DNA of 64,000 nucleotides from Lysinibacillus pakistanensis (GTDB lineage Bacteria; Bacillota; Bacilli; Bacillales_A; Planococcaceae): positions 17,146 to 81,145 of the forward strand of contig BBDJ01000023.1 of assembly GCA_001312325.1 (NCBI GenBank), read 5' to 3'. The stretch's first letter is position 1. Every line of letters begins with the position of its first letter. A program made the translations under genes and the position numbers. The notes beneath the pieces were generated by a model. That model did not search any database. It saw nothing but the letters and a program-made list of their open reading frames with translations, and was not told the DNA's origin. Below are positions 20,596 through 30,563 of this stretch, piece by piece.

Positions 20596-20931
20596 TTGAG
20601 AGGTTATCTGTTTTTAACGTTATCGATTATTAGTGAGGTATTTGCGACAACAATGCTTAAGCTTTCAGAGGCATTTACCATTTTAGGTCCATCAATAGCA
20701 GTTGCATTCGGATATGGGCTTTCGTTTTTCTCATTATCCTTGTGCTTGAAAACATTACCACTGAGTCTGGCATATGCGATATGGTCTGGAGTAGGAACCG
20801 CACTTACCGTAATTGTGGGTATCGTTATATGGGGAGATTTATTTAATCTATACTCAGCTATTGGAATTGTCTTGATTATTGGCGGTGTCATTCTACTAAA
20901 TCATGGAGATCAACAACATACAACATCATAG
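20596..20931 (+). CDS. SMR family efflux subunit, partner
   Basis: 111 aa from TTG 20596 with AAGGAGGAATAAC upstream. Four helices, LSIISEVFATTMLK with the conserved Glu, and LAYAIWSGVGTALTVIVGI. It probably forms an antiparallel heterodimer with the preceding gene product, exporting cationic small molecules; the substrate is unknown. Confidence 0.9.
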   Translation: MRGYLFLTLSIISEVFATTMLKLSEAFTILGPSIAVAFGYGLSFFSLSLCLKTLPLSLAYAIWSGVGTALTVIVGIVIWGDLFNLYSAIGIVLIIGGVILLNHGDQQHTTS

Positions 20932-20943
20932 TGTCTCAACAAG

Positions 20944-20973
20944 AAAACGCCCAAATGAATGGACGTTTTTTTT
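20944..20973. terminator. Convergent terminator
   Basis: AAAACGCCC and GGACGTTTT form a stem with one mismatch around AAATGAAT, followed by T8, between the SMR pair and a minus-strand membrane gene. Confidence 0.65.
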
Positions 20974-21335
20974 TATTTGGAAGTATCTTTAAACTTATAA
21001 AAATTAATAGCAAATATAACGGTTAATAATAAGATGACATAGCTAGTTGGAATAACGCTATAAAATCTGTGAATATTTTCAATAGATTGATCAAATATCA
21101 CCTGACTACAATAGAAGATGGGCGCGAAAAATACAATTGAAAAAACGGTATGGTAAAGGCCTATTGTTTTACGAGAGTTAGGAAGCACAGCATGTACAAT
21201 AAGCAGTGCTAATAGATGCATGATTACAAAGACAGCAGCCATTTGTATGAATCGAATTGGTAGCTGATGCTGAATAATAAAATAGGGAGAGACTATTGAA
21301 ACGAAAAGTATAAATAGATAACTAAACATTCTCAT
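20973..21335 (-). CDS. Four-helix membrane protein, unknown
   Basis: 120 aa; four hydrophobic segments (for example YLFILFVSIVSPYFII, AVFVIMHLLALLIVHAVL, TVFSIVFFAPIFY, VILLLTVIFAINFY) and a short basic tail. No recognised motif. Start codon follows AGGAGGTACAG. It sits directly downstream of the anti-sigma gene on the same strand, so it may belong to that transcript. Confidence 0.7.
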   Translation of the reverse strand: MRMFSYLFILFVSIVSPYFIIQHQLPIRFIQMAAVFVIMHLLALLIVHAVLPNSRKTIGLYHTVFSIVFFAPIFYCSQVIFDQSIENIHRFYSVIPTSYVILLLTVIFAINFYKFKDTSK

Positions 21336-21348
21336 TACCTGTACCTCC

Positions 21349-22374
21349 TTAGTATGGTAGAATTACACCTACACTTATATGGTGGACAACATTGTTTTCT
21401 AAATAGGGCAGGATGCTTTCAAGTGTTCCTGTTAAGACAGCACCACTAACCTTTAGAGAACGTGCATCTGCGTTACCAATAGTCTTATTTAAAATCTCTG
21501 CTTCGTATACTTTTTCATGGTAAGGAAAACTTAATCCTGTTGCATCTTCACCTCTCTCCACTATTCTCTCTTTTAAAATAGCAAGTACTTCTTGTTCATC
21601 ATTACCATATGTAGCTATTTCATCTAAAAAAATTTTGCGCGGACTGAAACGGTTGATCCTTTAAGATGTGAAAGCCATACGCTGAATCACCATCTACTAA
21701 ACCATAATTTCGGGGTATAAAAGTAGGCATTTCTTTTTTTTCATTTCCTCTGCATGCTCTTTTTCTTCCTCTATAGATTCAAGCAGCCCATTTTGAATAA
21801 TCCATGCCCATTGCGCAGTTGGGAATTCTTTAATCATCTCTTCAAACGTTACCTCTTGTGTGAAAGAAACAGCAACCTCTACATTGTAGAAGGGTGGTAA
21901 AGTTTTTAAATAAGACAGATCGTTTTCAATTTTAGGCTCTGTGTAGGGATAAAATTGGAATACTCGATAACTATTATTGTATCCATTTAGATTACTATTA
22001 TTTTCAACATATGCTTTTGTTCCTAAAATTGTATAAAAATGCTCAATGGTACCCCATTTAATTTGGTGTCCATTAATATCCTTAAATTGATTGGATTTTG
22101 TTGTACCTGCTAAGAAAAAGTGATCGTAGTTAGTACTATTCGTTTGGATATTTGCACCTGTAAATAGGCTATTAGTGTAATTCTGCAAAGTTTGCTTATC
22201 CATTTCCTTATACATAAAATATTGTCCCATGGCAATTAGTCCCGATAATAAGAGTACAATACTTATAAAAACACTTATTGAAATGATAATGATTCTTTTT
22301 ACTGACTTTCGTTTGGCATTCTTCACTAAATGTTGAAATGATTCATCGTTATTAATAATTGATATTTTTTCCAT
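21349..22374 (-). CDS. ECF anti-sigma factor with Sigma_reg-type extracytoplasmic domain (frameshifted)
   Basis: About 340 aa after repair. A cytoplasmic N-terminus (NNDESFQHLVKNAKRKS), one membrane helix (RIIIISISVFISIVLLLSGLI) and an outer domain rich in Tyr/Asn containing YFMYKEMDKQT and VSFTQEVTFEEM, as in anti-sigma proteins with sigma-regulator N/C domains. The frame breaks at T8 (21734-21741 on plus) and again at A7 (21626-21632); joined, the C-terminal part reads PTFIPRNYGLVDGDSAYGF and ends ISVGVILPY. ATG 22374 overlaps the sigma gene by 23 bp, so the two are coupled. It presumably sequesters the adjacent sigma factor; the inducing stress is unknown. Confidence 0.8.
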
Positions 22375-22870
22375 AATCACCAGTCCTTTCGAAAACCTCA
22401 CTAAATTTTTTTCGTGCTCGGGCAAGCTGAGTTTTAATGCTTTTATCTGTGGTTTGAAAAAGAATAGCGATTTCATTTAATGTTAATTCAGCGCTATATT
22501 TTAATATTAATAACTCCATTTCTTTAGGCTGAAGCATGCTTAATGTTTGTTGAATGGTAGTCTGAGCTTCTTTTTGTAGTACGTATGATTCAGGTGTTTG
22601 TTCATCTAATAAATCCTGCAAGTTAAACGTGAGTACATAGTTGTTCGCATGCTTTTTCTTTCGTAAGGCATCGTAAAATTTGTTAATTGCTACACGGTAT
22701 AGCCAAGCTTCCGCATAATTTGCATCAATCCCGTCTATGTATTTGATGAATTGATAAGCTGTCTCCTGCAATATATCCTCAGCATCCTGCTTATTAGCGC
22801 CCATTTTGAGCAGCGTAAAGTATACTGCTTTTAATTTTTCATGTAATTGAATACCAAATTCCTCATTCAT
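22352..22870 (-). CDS. ECF RNA polymerase sigma factor
   Basis: 172 aa from ATG 22870, which has AGGAGG upstream. Region 2 shows ANKQDAEDILQETAYQFIKYID and WLYRVAINKFYDALRKKK; region 4 shows LTLNEIAILFQTTDKSIKTQLARARKKF, a clear -35-binding HTH. Overlaps the anti-sigma gene, a standard sigma/anti-sigma operon. Regulon not inferable. Confidence 0.92.
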   Translation of the reverse strand: MNEEFGIQLHEKLKAVYFTLLKMGANKQDAEDILQETAYQFIKYIDGIDANYAEAWLYRVAINKFYDALRKKKHANNYVLTFNLQDLLDEQTPESYVLQKEAQTTIQQTLSMLQPKEMELLILKYSAELTLNEIAILFQTTDKSIKTQLARARKKFSEVFERTGDYGKNINY

Positions 22871-23199
22871 ATCAACCCTCCTAATTAAATAACGATTCAC
22901 CTGGAAAAAGGTAAACAACAATGTAAAAAAATTATTTATACATTGAACAATAAGAAGATAGATGAAAAACCATAACAACAGTGTAGTTGCTATGGCACGA
23001 TATTATTTGTTTAGTTTTCTATTTTTTGTTAGAACGGCAATTGTTTTTTTTAAATATTCTAAAAGAGGAAGTTCGAGTTTTACATGACGAAAAAAAGTCG
23101 TCATATTCCTTCATTCTACATATGATATCGAGAGGGGTTGAATCATTTGTTATAGCTTCAACAGATGGCACAAAAAGTCATGGGAGGGGCTGGAGAAAA

Positions 23200-23631
23200 T
23201 TGAATCATGAAAAAAGAAGAAATCATTTTCTATGTGAAGCACTAAACGATATTAAGGTTCTACAGGATATCATGAAGGATTTTCATTCTAAATATTTTGG
23301 TCAGTTGCTTGTGAAAATTGTTGGAAGTGATACGATTCCCTTCTTTCTCATAACACATAATGGCTCACATTTACGATTAATGGATACTGTTAATCAGTTT
23401 GAAACAGAGTATTTCCGTATAGAGGGTGTTGATATCGAGCGTTGTCGGGGGACGGTTTCACTGCTACGAGCCTATGATTATGAAGGAAAAGATACAAATT
23501 TAATAGCTGATGTTGTGAGGTTAGAAAGAACATCCACTGAAAAATCCATTGAATTAAGTGGTATATCTGCAATCCAATTATTAAAACCTGACATGCTAAA
23601 AGGGAAATTCATCATTGAACCAAAATGGTAA
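23200..23631 (+). CDS. CotY/CotZ-like spore coat protein, cysteine-poor
   Basis: About 143 aa from a TTG at 23200 (GGGGCTGGAG upstream). It aligns by eye along its length with the CotY/CotZ coat/exosporium family: NHFLCEALNDIKVLQDIM corresponds to the opening CxCDAV...I..QE segment, then SDTIPFFLITHNG, YFRIEGVDIERCRGTVSLLRA (family: FFRVE...CCATLSILRP), VVRLERTSTEKSIELSGISAIQLLKP (family: LEKT...DLxCFCAIQCLSP). Most of the family cysteines are replaced here; only two remain in the whole protein. A longer upstream frame exists but lacks coding character. Placed directly before a coat-associated ATP-grasp gene, which supports a sporulation role. Confidence 0.65.
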   Translation: MNHEKRRNHFLCEALNDIKVLQDIMKDFHSKYFGQLLVKIVGSDTIPFFLITHNGSHLRLMDTVNQFETEYFRIEGVDIERCRGTVSLLRAYDYEGKDTNLIADVVRLERTSTEKSIELSGISAIQLLKPDMLKGKFIIEPKW

Positions 23632-23701
23632 TAAAAACTACTAAATCATTTGCATTGGCAGAATTGAATTAGAGAGAGAATCATATGAAAGGGAGAGATA
23701 A

Positions 23702-25880
23702 ATGACAATTATCGGAATGTTGCATCATCGACTTGACCCAACAACCGTTATTAAGTCATATGCATATGCAGCCGTTGCAAAAGCGGAAGGGGCTCAATTT
23801 TTTTTATTTTACACCAAAAAGCGTAGATTTTAACAAACGGTCCATAAGAGGAAAGGTATATGAAAATGGTGAATGGCTCGAAAAAAATAATGCCTTTCCC
23901 AGATGTAGTTTATAATGCAGGTAGTCCAGAAAAATTATCAGTTTCAAAGGAAATTATTGATAAATTAAAAGATGAAATCCCATTTACAACGCATTCTATA
24001 GGGAATAAATGGAACGTAATGAAGCGTCTAAAGGAAGCAAAGGAATTTGATAAATATTTAATTCCAACAGAAATTGTAAAAAAATGCTGAGTTATTTCAT
24101 AAATTTTTTTCTTACTATAAAAAAAGTCGTATTTAAGCCGATAGACGGTCGCAAGGGAAAAGGCATTTATTTTATAACGAAAGCAGATAGTACGAATTTT
24201 GAGGTAAGAAAGGATAGTGAAAACCGAGTATATTCCAAGCACCAGCTAGATGAATTAATTAAAGGGCAACTTGCTACAGGAACCTTTATCATGCAGCCGT
24301 ATATCCAATCTAAAACGAAGGCAGGTCAGGTTTATGATTTCCGTCTTCATGTGCAAAAAAAATGGCGAGGGTAAATGGGTTATCACTACTATTTATCCGA
24401 GAATTGCCCCTGCTGGTTCGATTATTCCGAATATCAATAATGGAGGATTTACGAATTATTTAGATCCTTTCTTGGAGCAGGAATTCAAGGAAGAGGCCTT
24501 TGATATTCGACGTATGCTAGAGCATTTCTCCTTAACATTAGCTCAACACCTAGATGAAATTCAGATGGTGCAATTTGGAGAGGTGATTGATGAAATTGGG
24601 ATTGATGTGGGCTTAGATGAGCAACAAAAAAATTTGGATGTATGAAGTAAACTGGCGACCAGGTTGTCCTCCTGCTTTTTATTTAGAACTAGATGTTGTG
24701 ATTAATTCTATTCGCTATGCAATGTATCTTGCGAAAAATCAAAAACAAATGAAAAAAGGAATTAATCAACAAAAACAAAAACCACAACCAAAAGAGCAGC
24801 AGAAACCGATTATTGCTATTACGGGAAGTGCTGGGAAAACAACATCTAAAGCTTTTCTAGGCTCAATATTATCGAGAAAATGGAAAATTTTCGAGTCGAA
24901 AGATTATTGGAATACGACTGAGCATACAAAAAAACATGCTGAGGAAATTAACGCTTCTCATGAGGCGGTAGTGCTTGAGTATGGAATGGCTTACCCAGGT
25001 ATCATTACGAATCACTGTAGTATTATTCAACCGAATATTAGTGTTATTACAAATATTGGGTTAGCACACGTTGGTAATTTTGATGGAGATATTAAGGGTG
25101 TGGCAAAGGCAAAATCTGAATTAATTCATGGAATGGATCAAAGTGGTTTATTAATCTTGAATAAGGATGATGATAACTCTAGGTTTTTAGAAACACAGCA
25201 ATTTAAAGGGAAAATTATAACGGTTGGTATTCATCGTCCCGCAGATTATAAAGCCTATGATATTCAATATAAGGATGTTGGTATGACCTTTAAAATAAAG
25301 CTTCAGGGACAGGAAATAACAATGTATATTCCTATTTTAGGAGAACATCATGTTTATAATGCTCTGAATGCCATCGCAGTTGCGGATACCTTAGGGTTTA
25401 GTCCAATAGATATTCAAGCAGGGCTGAATTTCAAAAAAACCGCCTAGACGGCTTACGATTTATAATTGTCGTGATAATATTACTGTTATTGATGATACAG
25501 TTCATTCTCATCCTCAGGGTGTGCGTGCGGCGATTGACGTACTGACAAATATAGCGAAGAAACGTAAAATTGCCATCATTGGTCAAATGCGAGAATTAGG
25601 GGATTTGCGAGAAGAAGAGTATCGTAAGTTGGGTGAATATGTTTATGAGCAGGACATAGATCTTTTTATCACATATGGCTTTAGAACGGAGGAAATGGGC
25701 GCCGCTGCAAAGGCAATAGGGATGGACCCAGCGAAAGTTTATCATTTTCTAAATAAAGATGAGCTCCATGCACTGTTAGAGAAAATAATCGAACCACATG
25801 ACACCATTTTAGTTAAGGGTGCTAGTAAAACGAATATGTTTGAGACAGTTAAATTTTTAGATGACACTTATAAGGTGTAA
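23702..25880 (+). CDS. YheC/YheD-type ATP-grasp fused to a MurF-like ligase (several frameshifts)
   Basis: About 724 aa after repair of A/T-run shifts (near 23800, 23884, 24078, 24354, 24627, 25435). The N-terminal half is a YheC/D ATP-grasp: YAAVAKAEGAQFFYF, PDVVYNAGS, NKWNVMKRLKEA, VVFKPIDGRKGKGIY and, at its end, the metal-binding WMYEVNWRPG. A Gln/Lys-rich linker (~residues 345-365) leads, within one uninterrupted frame (24617-25447), into a Mur ligase: P-loop GSAGKTTSK, Mg ligand VVLEYGM, TNIGLAHVGNF, the carbamylated-Lys region AKAKSEL, NKDDDN and GEHHVYNALNAIAVA, then a C-terminal domain (VIDDTVHSHPQG, IIGQMRELGDL). The order ATP-grasp then Mur ligase is that of cyanophycin synthetase. 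Both halves form ATP-driven amide bonds, so a polymerising or two-step peptide synthetase is plausible; the product is unknown. Confidence 0.82.
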
Positions 25881-25886
25881 AAAAAT

Positions 25887-25924
25887 CCGAGTAATTGTCT
25901 AAATATAAAAGGACAATTACTCGG
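25887..25924. terminator. Terminator after the fusion ligase
   Basis: CCGAGTAATTGTC pairs perfectly with GACAATTACTCGG around a 12-nt loop; A-run before and T-run after, so it may act on both strands. Confidence 0.85.
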
Positions 25925-25939
25925 GATATTTTTAAAGCA

Positions 25940-25967
25940 GTGGGGGATACATGTACCCCCACCTTTT
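25940..25967 (+). terminator. Second, tandem hairpin
   Basis: GTGGGGG pairs with CCCCCAC around a 9-nt loop, followed by CTTTTTTT. It lies right at the 3' end of the convergent ATP-grasp gene. Confidence 0.75.
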
Positions 25968-25968
25968 T

Positions 25969-27180
25969 TTACGCGACCTTTAAGATGAATTTTATTTCCC
26001 TGGCTGCATTGACAGCGTTTTGTTTAGCCTCTGACAATGTGGTACCCTCTGCAATGACATATGCGTAGCGATGGCCCATGGATAGAGGAGGGGTTAGCAA
26101 TGTTCCTCTTCTAGGTTTCACATAGACATCTACCACACCTGGTGATTTAGATGCCCTGGTTCTACCAATAACTCTCTCTAAAATCCCTTTACTTTCGACA
26201 ATGACATATTTTGTGTAGACAAATTTTTTATGTCTTGGCTGAATATTTGGAGGCTCCCCTAATAATAGCTTTAATGTTTCTTCCACTAAATTAAAGCCAA
26301 ATGCTGCAAAAATCATATTATTCATAGCGCCACCTGAAATTCTCGGATTAATCTCAATAAGCTTCCAGCCGTTTTTTTGTTAAACGAAGCTCTAAATGCA
26401 GCGCACCATTTTCAATGTTAAATATTGTAACAATGGATTGAAGTACTTCTTCAAGACCAGCTTGTATATCTGATGGAGCTTTTACAAGAACCCCATAGCC
26501 TGTAATGATAAAACGTTTACCTTGTGTAATTTCTTGCTCTACAATACCGATCACATGAGGCTGTCGCTTATAGACAATTGCCTCTACTAAATATTGAGGG
26601 CCATCAATATATTCTTCAATCATAATAGTTTCTCCTAAATTCTTATTTCGAAGATAACGGAGATGATCGTTTAGTTGACTTGAATCCTTGGCTAATAAAA
26701 CATCTTTTGAGCCAGTTGACTTTGGAGATTTGACAATAAGTGGGAATTCTAGGTTTGTCGGAATGGATTCATGTGGTTTGATAAGAAAAAAAACTTTGGC
26801 GAATAGGATTGATTTTTTTAAATAATTTCTAGTTTTTTTCTTTATCCTCCATCATTTCAATGGCAGTTGATGATGTATAGTTATCACAAAATTCATCACA
26901 TAAGATGGAAGCAATATGGACATAGGGATCGACAAAGCTAACAATCGTTTTTATTTCTAATCCTGATTTTGTTAATTTATAAATTTCATCCTTCATGTCT
27001 TCTATTTTTGACGTATCAACAAGAATCATTTTATGGATATCTGGATAGGCTCTTCTCTGCTGTAATTGCTTTTCATTGTTTGTAAAAAGTACTGTAAAAA
27101 AGCCCATTTTTTTCTGCTGCTCTCGTTGCTTCACGACTGGACCCAGATTTGTTTGTACCGATAAATATAATCGTTTTCAG
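25969..27180 (-). CDS. ATP-grasp carboxylate-amine ligase (frameshifted)
   Basis: About 400 aa after repair at T/A runs near 26375, 26786, 26813 and 26833. It begins TIIFIGTNKSGSSREATRAAEKMGF, a Rossmann-like pre-ATP-grasp fold, followed by PLIVKSPKSTGSKDV (ATP-binding Lys/Gly loop), ETIMIEEYIDGPQYLVEA, GALHLELRLT and the metal-binding WKLIEINPRISGGAMN. This is the pattern of L-amino acid ligases and carbamoyl-phosphate-synthase-like ATP-grasp enzymes (BacD-like), which join an amino acid to an amine. The start appears to be a non-ATG codon (CTG at 27180, 8 nt after AAAGGAG; GTG 27189 is an alternative). It lies convergent to the fusion ligase and divergent from the MurF-like pair. Confidence 0.75.
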
Positions 27181-27328
27181 GTATATCACTCCTTTTAGTG
27201 GTACTTAGATACTTAATCACAATTATATATATGCGAAGAAATAGTTTTCCTCTAGTTATGTATCTTGTCTACATCCAAGCAACTTTTATGACCAGACATA
27301 TACTAGTTAGGAAAGGAGGGAAATTGAT

Positions 27329-28724
27329 ATGAAGCCTCTTACGGTGAAGAACTTAACAGTGATAACTGCAGGCAATTTAGTGCAAGGATCCGAGGAAACA
27401 TTGATTCAGCACGGGGCTTATCGACTAAAGCAAGTGAAAAAAACAAATACGGCTCTTTTTACGAGTAAACGTATTGTTAATTGGAAAAGTCTTGAACCAC
27501 TTTATCCACTAGTGTTAGTTACAGATTGGTCATACAGTCATAATGAAATTCCTAGGCAAATCATTACTATAAAAGTAACAAATGCAGATGAAGCTTACTG
27601 GAAATTTGTAAACTTTTATCGAGATCAATTTAATATTCCAGTAGTAACCATTACAGGTACTTCTGGTAAAACCACAACAAAAGAGATGATTAAACATATA
27701 CTTTCAGCAGAAAAAAAAGTATCTGCAACAACTCTTAGCAGTAATTCTAGGACAGCATCTTTACAATATTTACTAAGCATTGATGAGGAAACAGAGGCGG
27801 CCGTTTTTGAGACTGCTGTTGGCTCACCAGGAGATGTAACAAAGGCAGGAAAATATTTTAAACCAACGATTGGTATTATTACAAATATTGGGGCACACCA
27901 CTTAAATTATTGTAAAACATTGGAGGGCTATATCCAGGCAAAGGGAGAAATGCTAGATATTATTCATCCAAAGGGCACATTAATTATTAATGCTGAGGAT
28001 AAGAACACCAAAAAAAATAGATTTTTCAAGATTTCCTGGCAACATAATTAAAATAGGAAAGCATGAATCCTGTGATTTTAGAGCTATCAATATTCGTTAT
28101 CATAATAATGGAATGCTTTTTACTATTATTCATAACAACAAGAGCTTTGAGGTATTCGTACCAGGGTTTGGTGAACATCAAGTATATAATGCATTAGAAG
28201 CTATTGCAGCTGTTTATGAAATAGGTATAACCATTCCAATGGCAGCAAAACAACTACAATCCTTTCGGCATCTGAATAAGCAGCTTCAGTTATTTGAAGG
28301 TATTAATCATTCCGTGCTTATAGATGATACCTGGAGTATAACAACTACTTCGTTGGAGGCAGCTTTAAAAGTTTTACAGGCGCTTGGAAAGGACAAGAAG
28401 AAAATTGCAGTCATTGGAACAATTACCGATTTAGGCTCATGGGGATATATCATTCATGAGCAGGCAGGAGAATTGATTCATCAAATTGGTGTAGATGTTC
28501 TAGTTACTATCGGAGAGCATGCACGAATTATGGCAGATCATGCTGTTGACTTAGGGCTTAGTTCACCAGTTTATACATTTAAAAATAGTTTGCTCGCCTA
28601 TAAACTATTACAAGATATAGTTGACGAAAATACGATTCTTCTTGTTAAAGGAGATATGTATAGTAAGCAGGTTTCTAATTTAGCAACAGATCTAAAAAGA
28701 AAGCAAGGATTACCACCTGAATAA
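27329..28724 (+). CDS. MurF-like ligase, paralogue 2 (one frameshift)
   Basis: About 464 aa. N-terminal domain (residues ~1-100) of the MurE/F substrate-binding type (TVKNLTVITAGNLVQGSEETL, ALFTSKRIVNW), central ATPase domain with TGTSGKTTTKEMIKHIL, VFETAVGSPGDV, IGIITNIGAHHL, AKGEMLDII, NAEDKNTKK and FGEHQVYNALEAIAAV, and C-terminal domain with LIDDTWSITTTSLEAALKVL and AVIGTITDLGSW. One surplus A in A8 (28009-28016) is corrected to NTKKIDFSRF. RBS GGAAAGGAGGG. MurF adds D-Ala-D-Ala to UDP-MurNAc-tripeptide, but the MurF DSYNANP motif is changed here, so an altered acceptor is likely. Confidence 0.85.
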
Positions 28725-28816
28725 TTTGGTTATCAATTCATTACAATATGCTAATAAATTTGTTTTCGCTTCTCGCTAGCTTAGCGATGTATTTCAAAGA
28801 AGGGGGGAGAGTAAAT

Positions 28817-30204
28817 TTGCAACAAATAAATGTAAAAGACCTAAGGAAGGTATTGCAAGGGGATTTATTGTGCGGTTCTGAACAATGGTCTGTCAAGCAG
28901 GCAATTTATTATAACCGGCATGATTTGACTCAAAGTCATACGCTCATGTTTGTAAGTAGGGGAGATACTATCAATTGGCAGGAGATAGATCGCAAAGGTC
29001 CAGCGCTAGTTATTTCAGATAAATCGTCAGCAGAATTAAAAAAATGCATTAGCCAATACAACTGTTATCCAAGTGAAAAGCATTGGGCAGGCATATTGGA
29101 CATTTATTGACTATTATCGAAATCTATTTCAAATACCAGTGGTTGCTTTGACAGGGACCTGTGGAAAAACAACAACAAAAGAAATGATTAAGCATATTGC
29201 TAGCCGAGAATGGAATGTTCAAGCATCTGTTAGCAGTAAAAATGAACCTCGCCAATCCTTACCGTATTTAACGGGAATTGATAAGTCAACAGAAGCAGCC
29301 ATTTTTGAATTAGGTTTAGGAAATACAGGAAATATTAAACATCAGTGTATGATCTATCAGCCTACCATTGGTATTATTACAAATATTGGTGTACATCATC
29401 TTGATGGATGTGGAAATCTTGAAGGCTATATAAAGGCAAAGGCGGAAATTTTAGAAGGTATTTCAGAAGGTGGCACATTAATTATTAATGCAGATGATGA
29501 AAACACCAAAAAAAATACCCTTGCATACTTTCAAAGGGAAAATTATTACCGTTGGTGTACATGAACAGGCAGACTATAAAGCCACTACCATACAATTTAA
29601 GAAAAATGGCATGAAGTTTGTACTGCAGGTGTCAGGTGCAAAGTATAATGTATTTGTTCCTGGCTATGGAGAACACCAAGTATACAATGCCTTATCGGCT
29701 ATCGCTGCGGCAAAGGAAATGGGATTATCCTTCAATACAGCCATCGCTGGTTTGAGAACATTTAAACCAATGGCCAGACATCTAGAATTTTCAACGGGCA
29801 TGGGAGAAAGTACAATAGTAGATGATACATGGACCAATAATCCAACTTCTGTTGAAGCAGCCTTAAAAGTATTAGATACAATAGGAAAAGGAAAGAAAGT
29901 CATTCTTATTTTAGGAGATATTAAACGATTAGGTAGCTTTGAGGAAAAGTATCATCGAGAAATTGGCTCGTTGGTTGCCAAAAGAGATATTCATACGCTT
30001 ATTACCATTGGCAATCGAGCAGAGCATATCGCAAAGCAAGCGATAAAGGAAGGCTCGAAGGCAGAAATTCATATATTTAAGGATGTCGCAGGTGTTTTGG
30101 ATCTACTAAAATCCCAGCTTGATTCTGAAACGATTGTATTAATAAAGGGACCAATGTCGAGTCGATCCATGATAGAGTTTGCCAATCAATTGAAAGAAAA
30201 ATAA
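28817..30204 (+). CDS. MurF-like ligase, paralogue 3 (two frameshifts)
   Basis: About 461 aa from TTG 28817 behind GAAGGGGGGAGAG. Same three-domain order as the preceding gene: N-terminal VKDLRKVLQGDLLCGSEQW, P-loop TGTCGKTTTKEMIKHIA, FELGLGNTGNI, IGIITNIGVHHLDGC, AKAEILEGI, NADDENTKK, GYGEHQVYNALSAIAAA, and TIVDDTWTNNPTSVEAALKVL. Surplus A at 29040-29046 and in A8 near 29508-29515; repaired segments read ELKNALANTTVIQVKSIG and NTKKIPLHTFKGKIITVGV. The GKIITVG(V/I)H segment is shared with the Mur half of the fusion gene, which suggests tandem duplication. Probably co-transcribed with paralogue 2. Confidence 0.85.
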
Positions 30205-30237
30205 CAAGCTAGATGAAATTTTGTATCAAAACGAAGC

Positions 30238-30438
30238 CTAAGTAATAAATAGGATTGTAGCCTCAAATATCTTCTGTGCGAAAGAAAATCGACAGTGAGG
30301 CCGACTCGTTGTTGCTGTTGCTATCTTTCGCACAGATAACTTGCCATTGGACGTGAAATTAGTCTCTTTGTTCCACTGGCGTTGGAAGCGGGTCATACCT
30401 CGCTCAAATAAATTATTCATAGACAAATACTTTGCCAT
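30238..30438 (-). CDS. Possible small basic protein
   Basis: 66 aa (MAKYLSMNNLFERGMTRFQ...), ATG 30438 preceded by GAGGTAAT at good spacing. No family recognised. It contains an 11-bp inverted repeat (30274-30284 and 30325-30335, CTGTGCGAAAG/CTTTCGCACAG), so its 3' half may be structured RNA rather than coding sequence. Low certainty. Confidence 0.3.
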   Translation of the reverse strand: MAKYLSMNNLFERGMTRFQRQWNKETNFTSNGKLSVRKIATATTSRPHCRFSFAQKIFEATILFIT

Positions 30439-30475
30439 TAAATATTACCTCTATCATGTTTTTTAACGCTTAAAA

Positions 30476-30507
30476 AAAGAAGTACCCTCGTGGAGGAATA
30501 CTTCTTT
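30476..30507 (-). terminator. Terminator of the tandem P60 gene
   Basis: On the minus strand AAAGAAGTA pairs with TACTTCTTT, followed by T6; lies 57 nt past the stop of the P60 gene. Confidence 0.75.
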
Positions 30508-30563
30508 ATATAGTTATTCTATAGTATCAACTAAAGAAGATTATAACCTTTTGTCATAGCCTT

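Noticed and set aside
20973..21335. SMR or holin identity for the four-helix protein
   Set aside because: No conserved Glu in helix 1 and no holin-type charge pattern; left as unknown.
30238..30438. Transposase fragment
   Set aside because: No HTH or DDE motif; composition uninformative, so kept only as a low-confidence small ORF.
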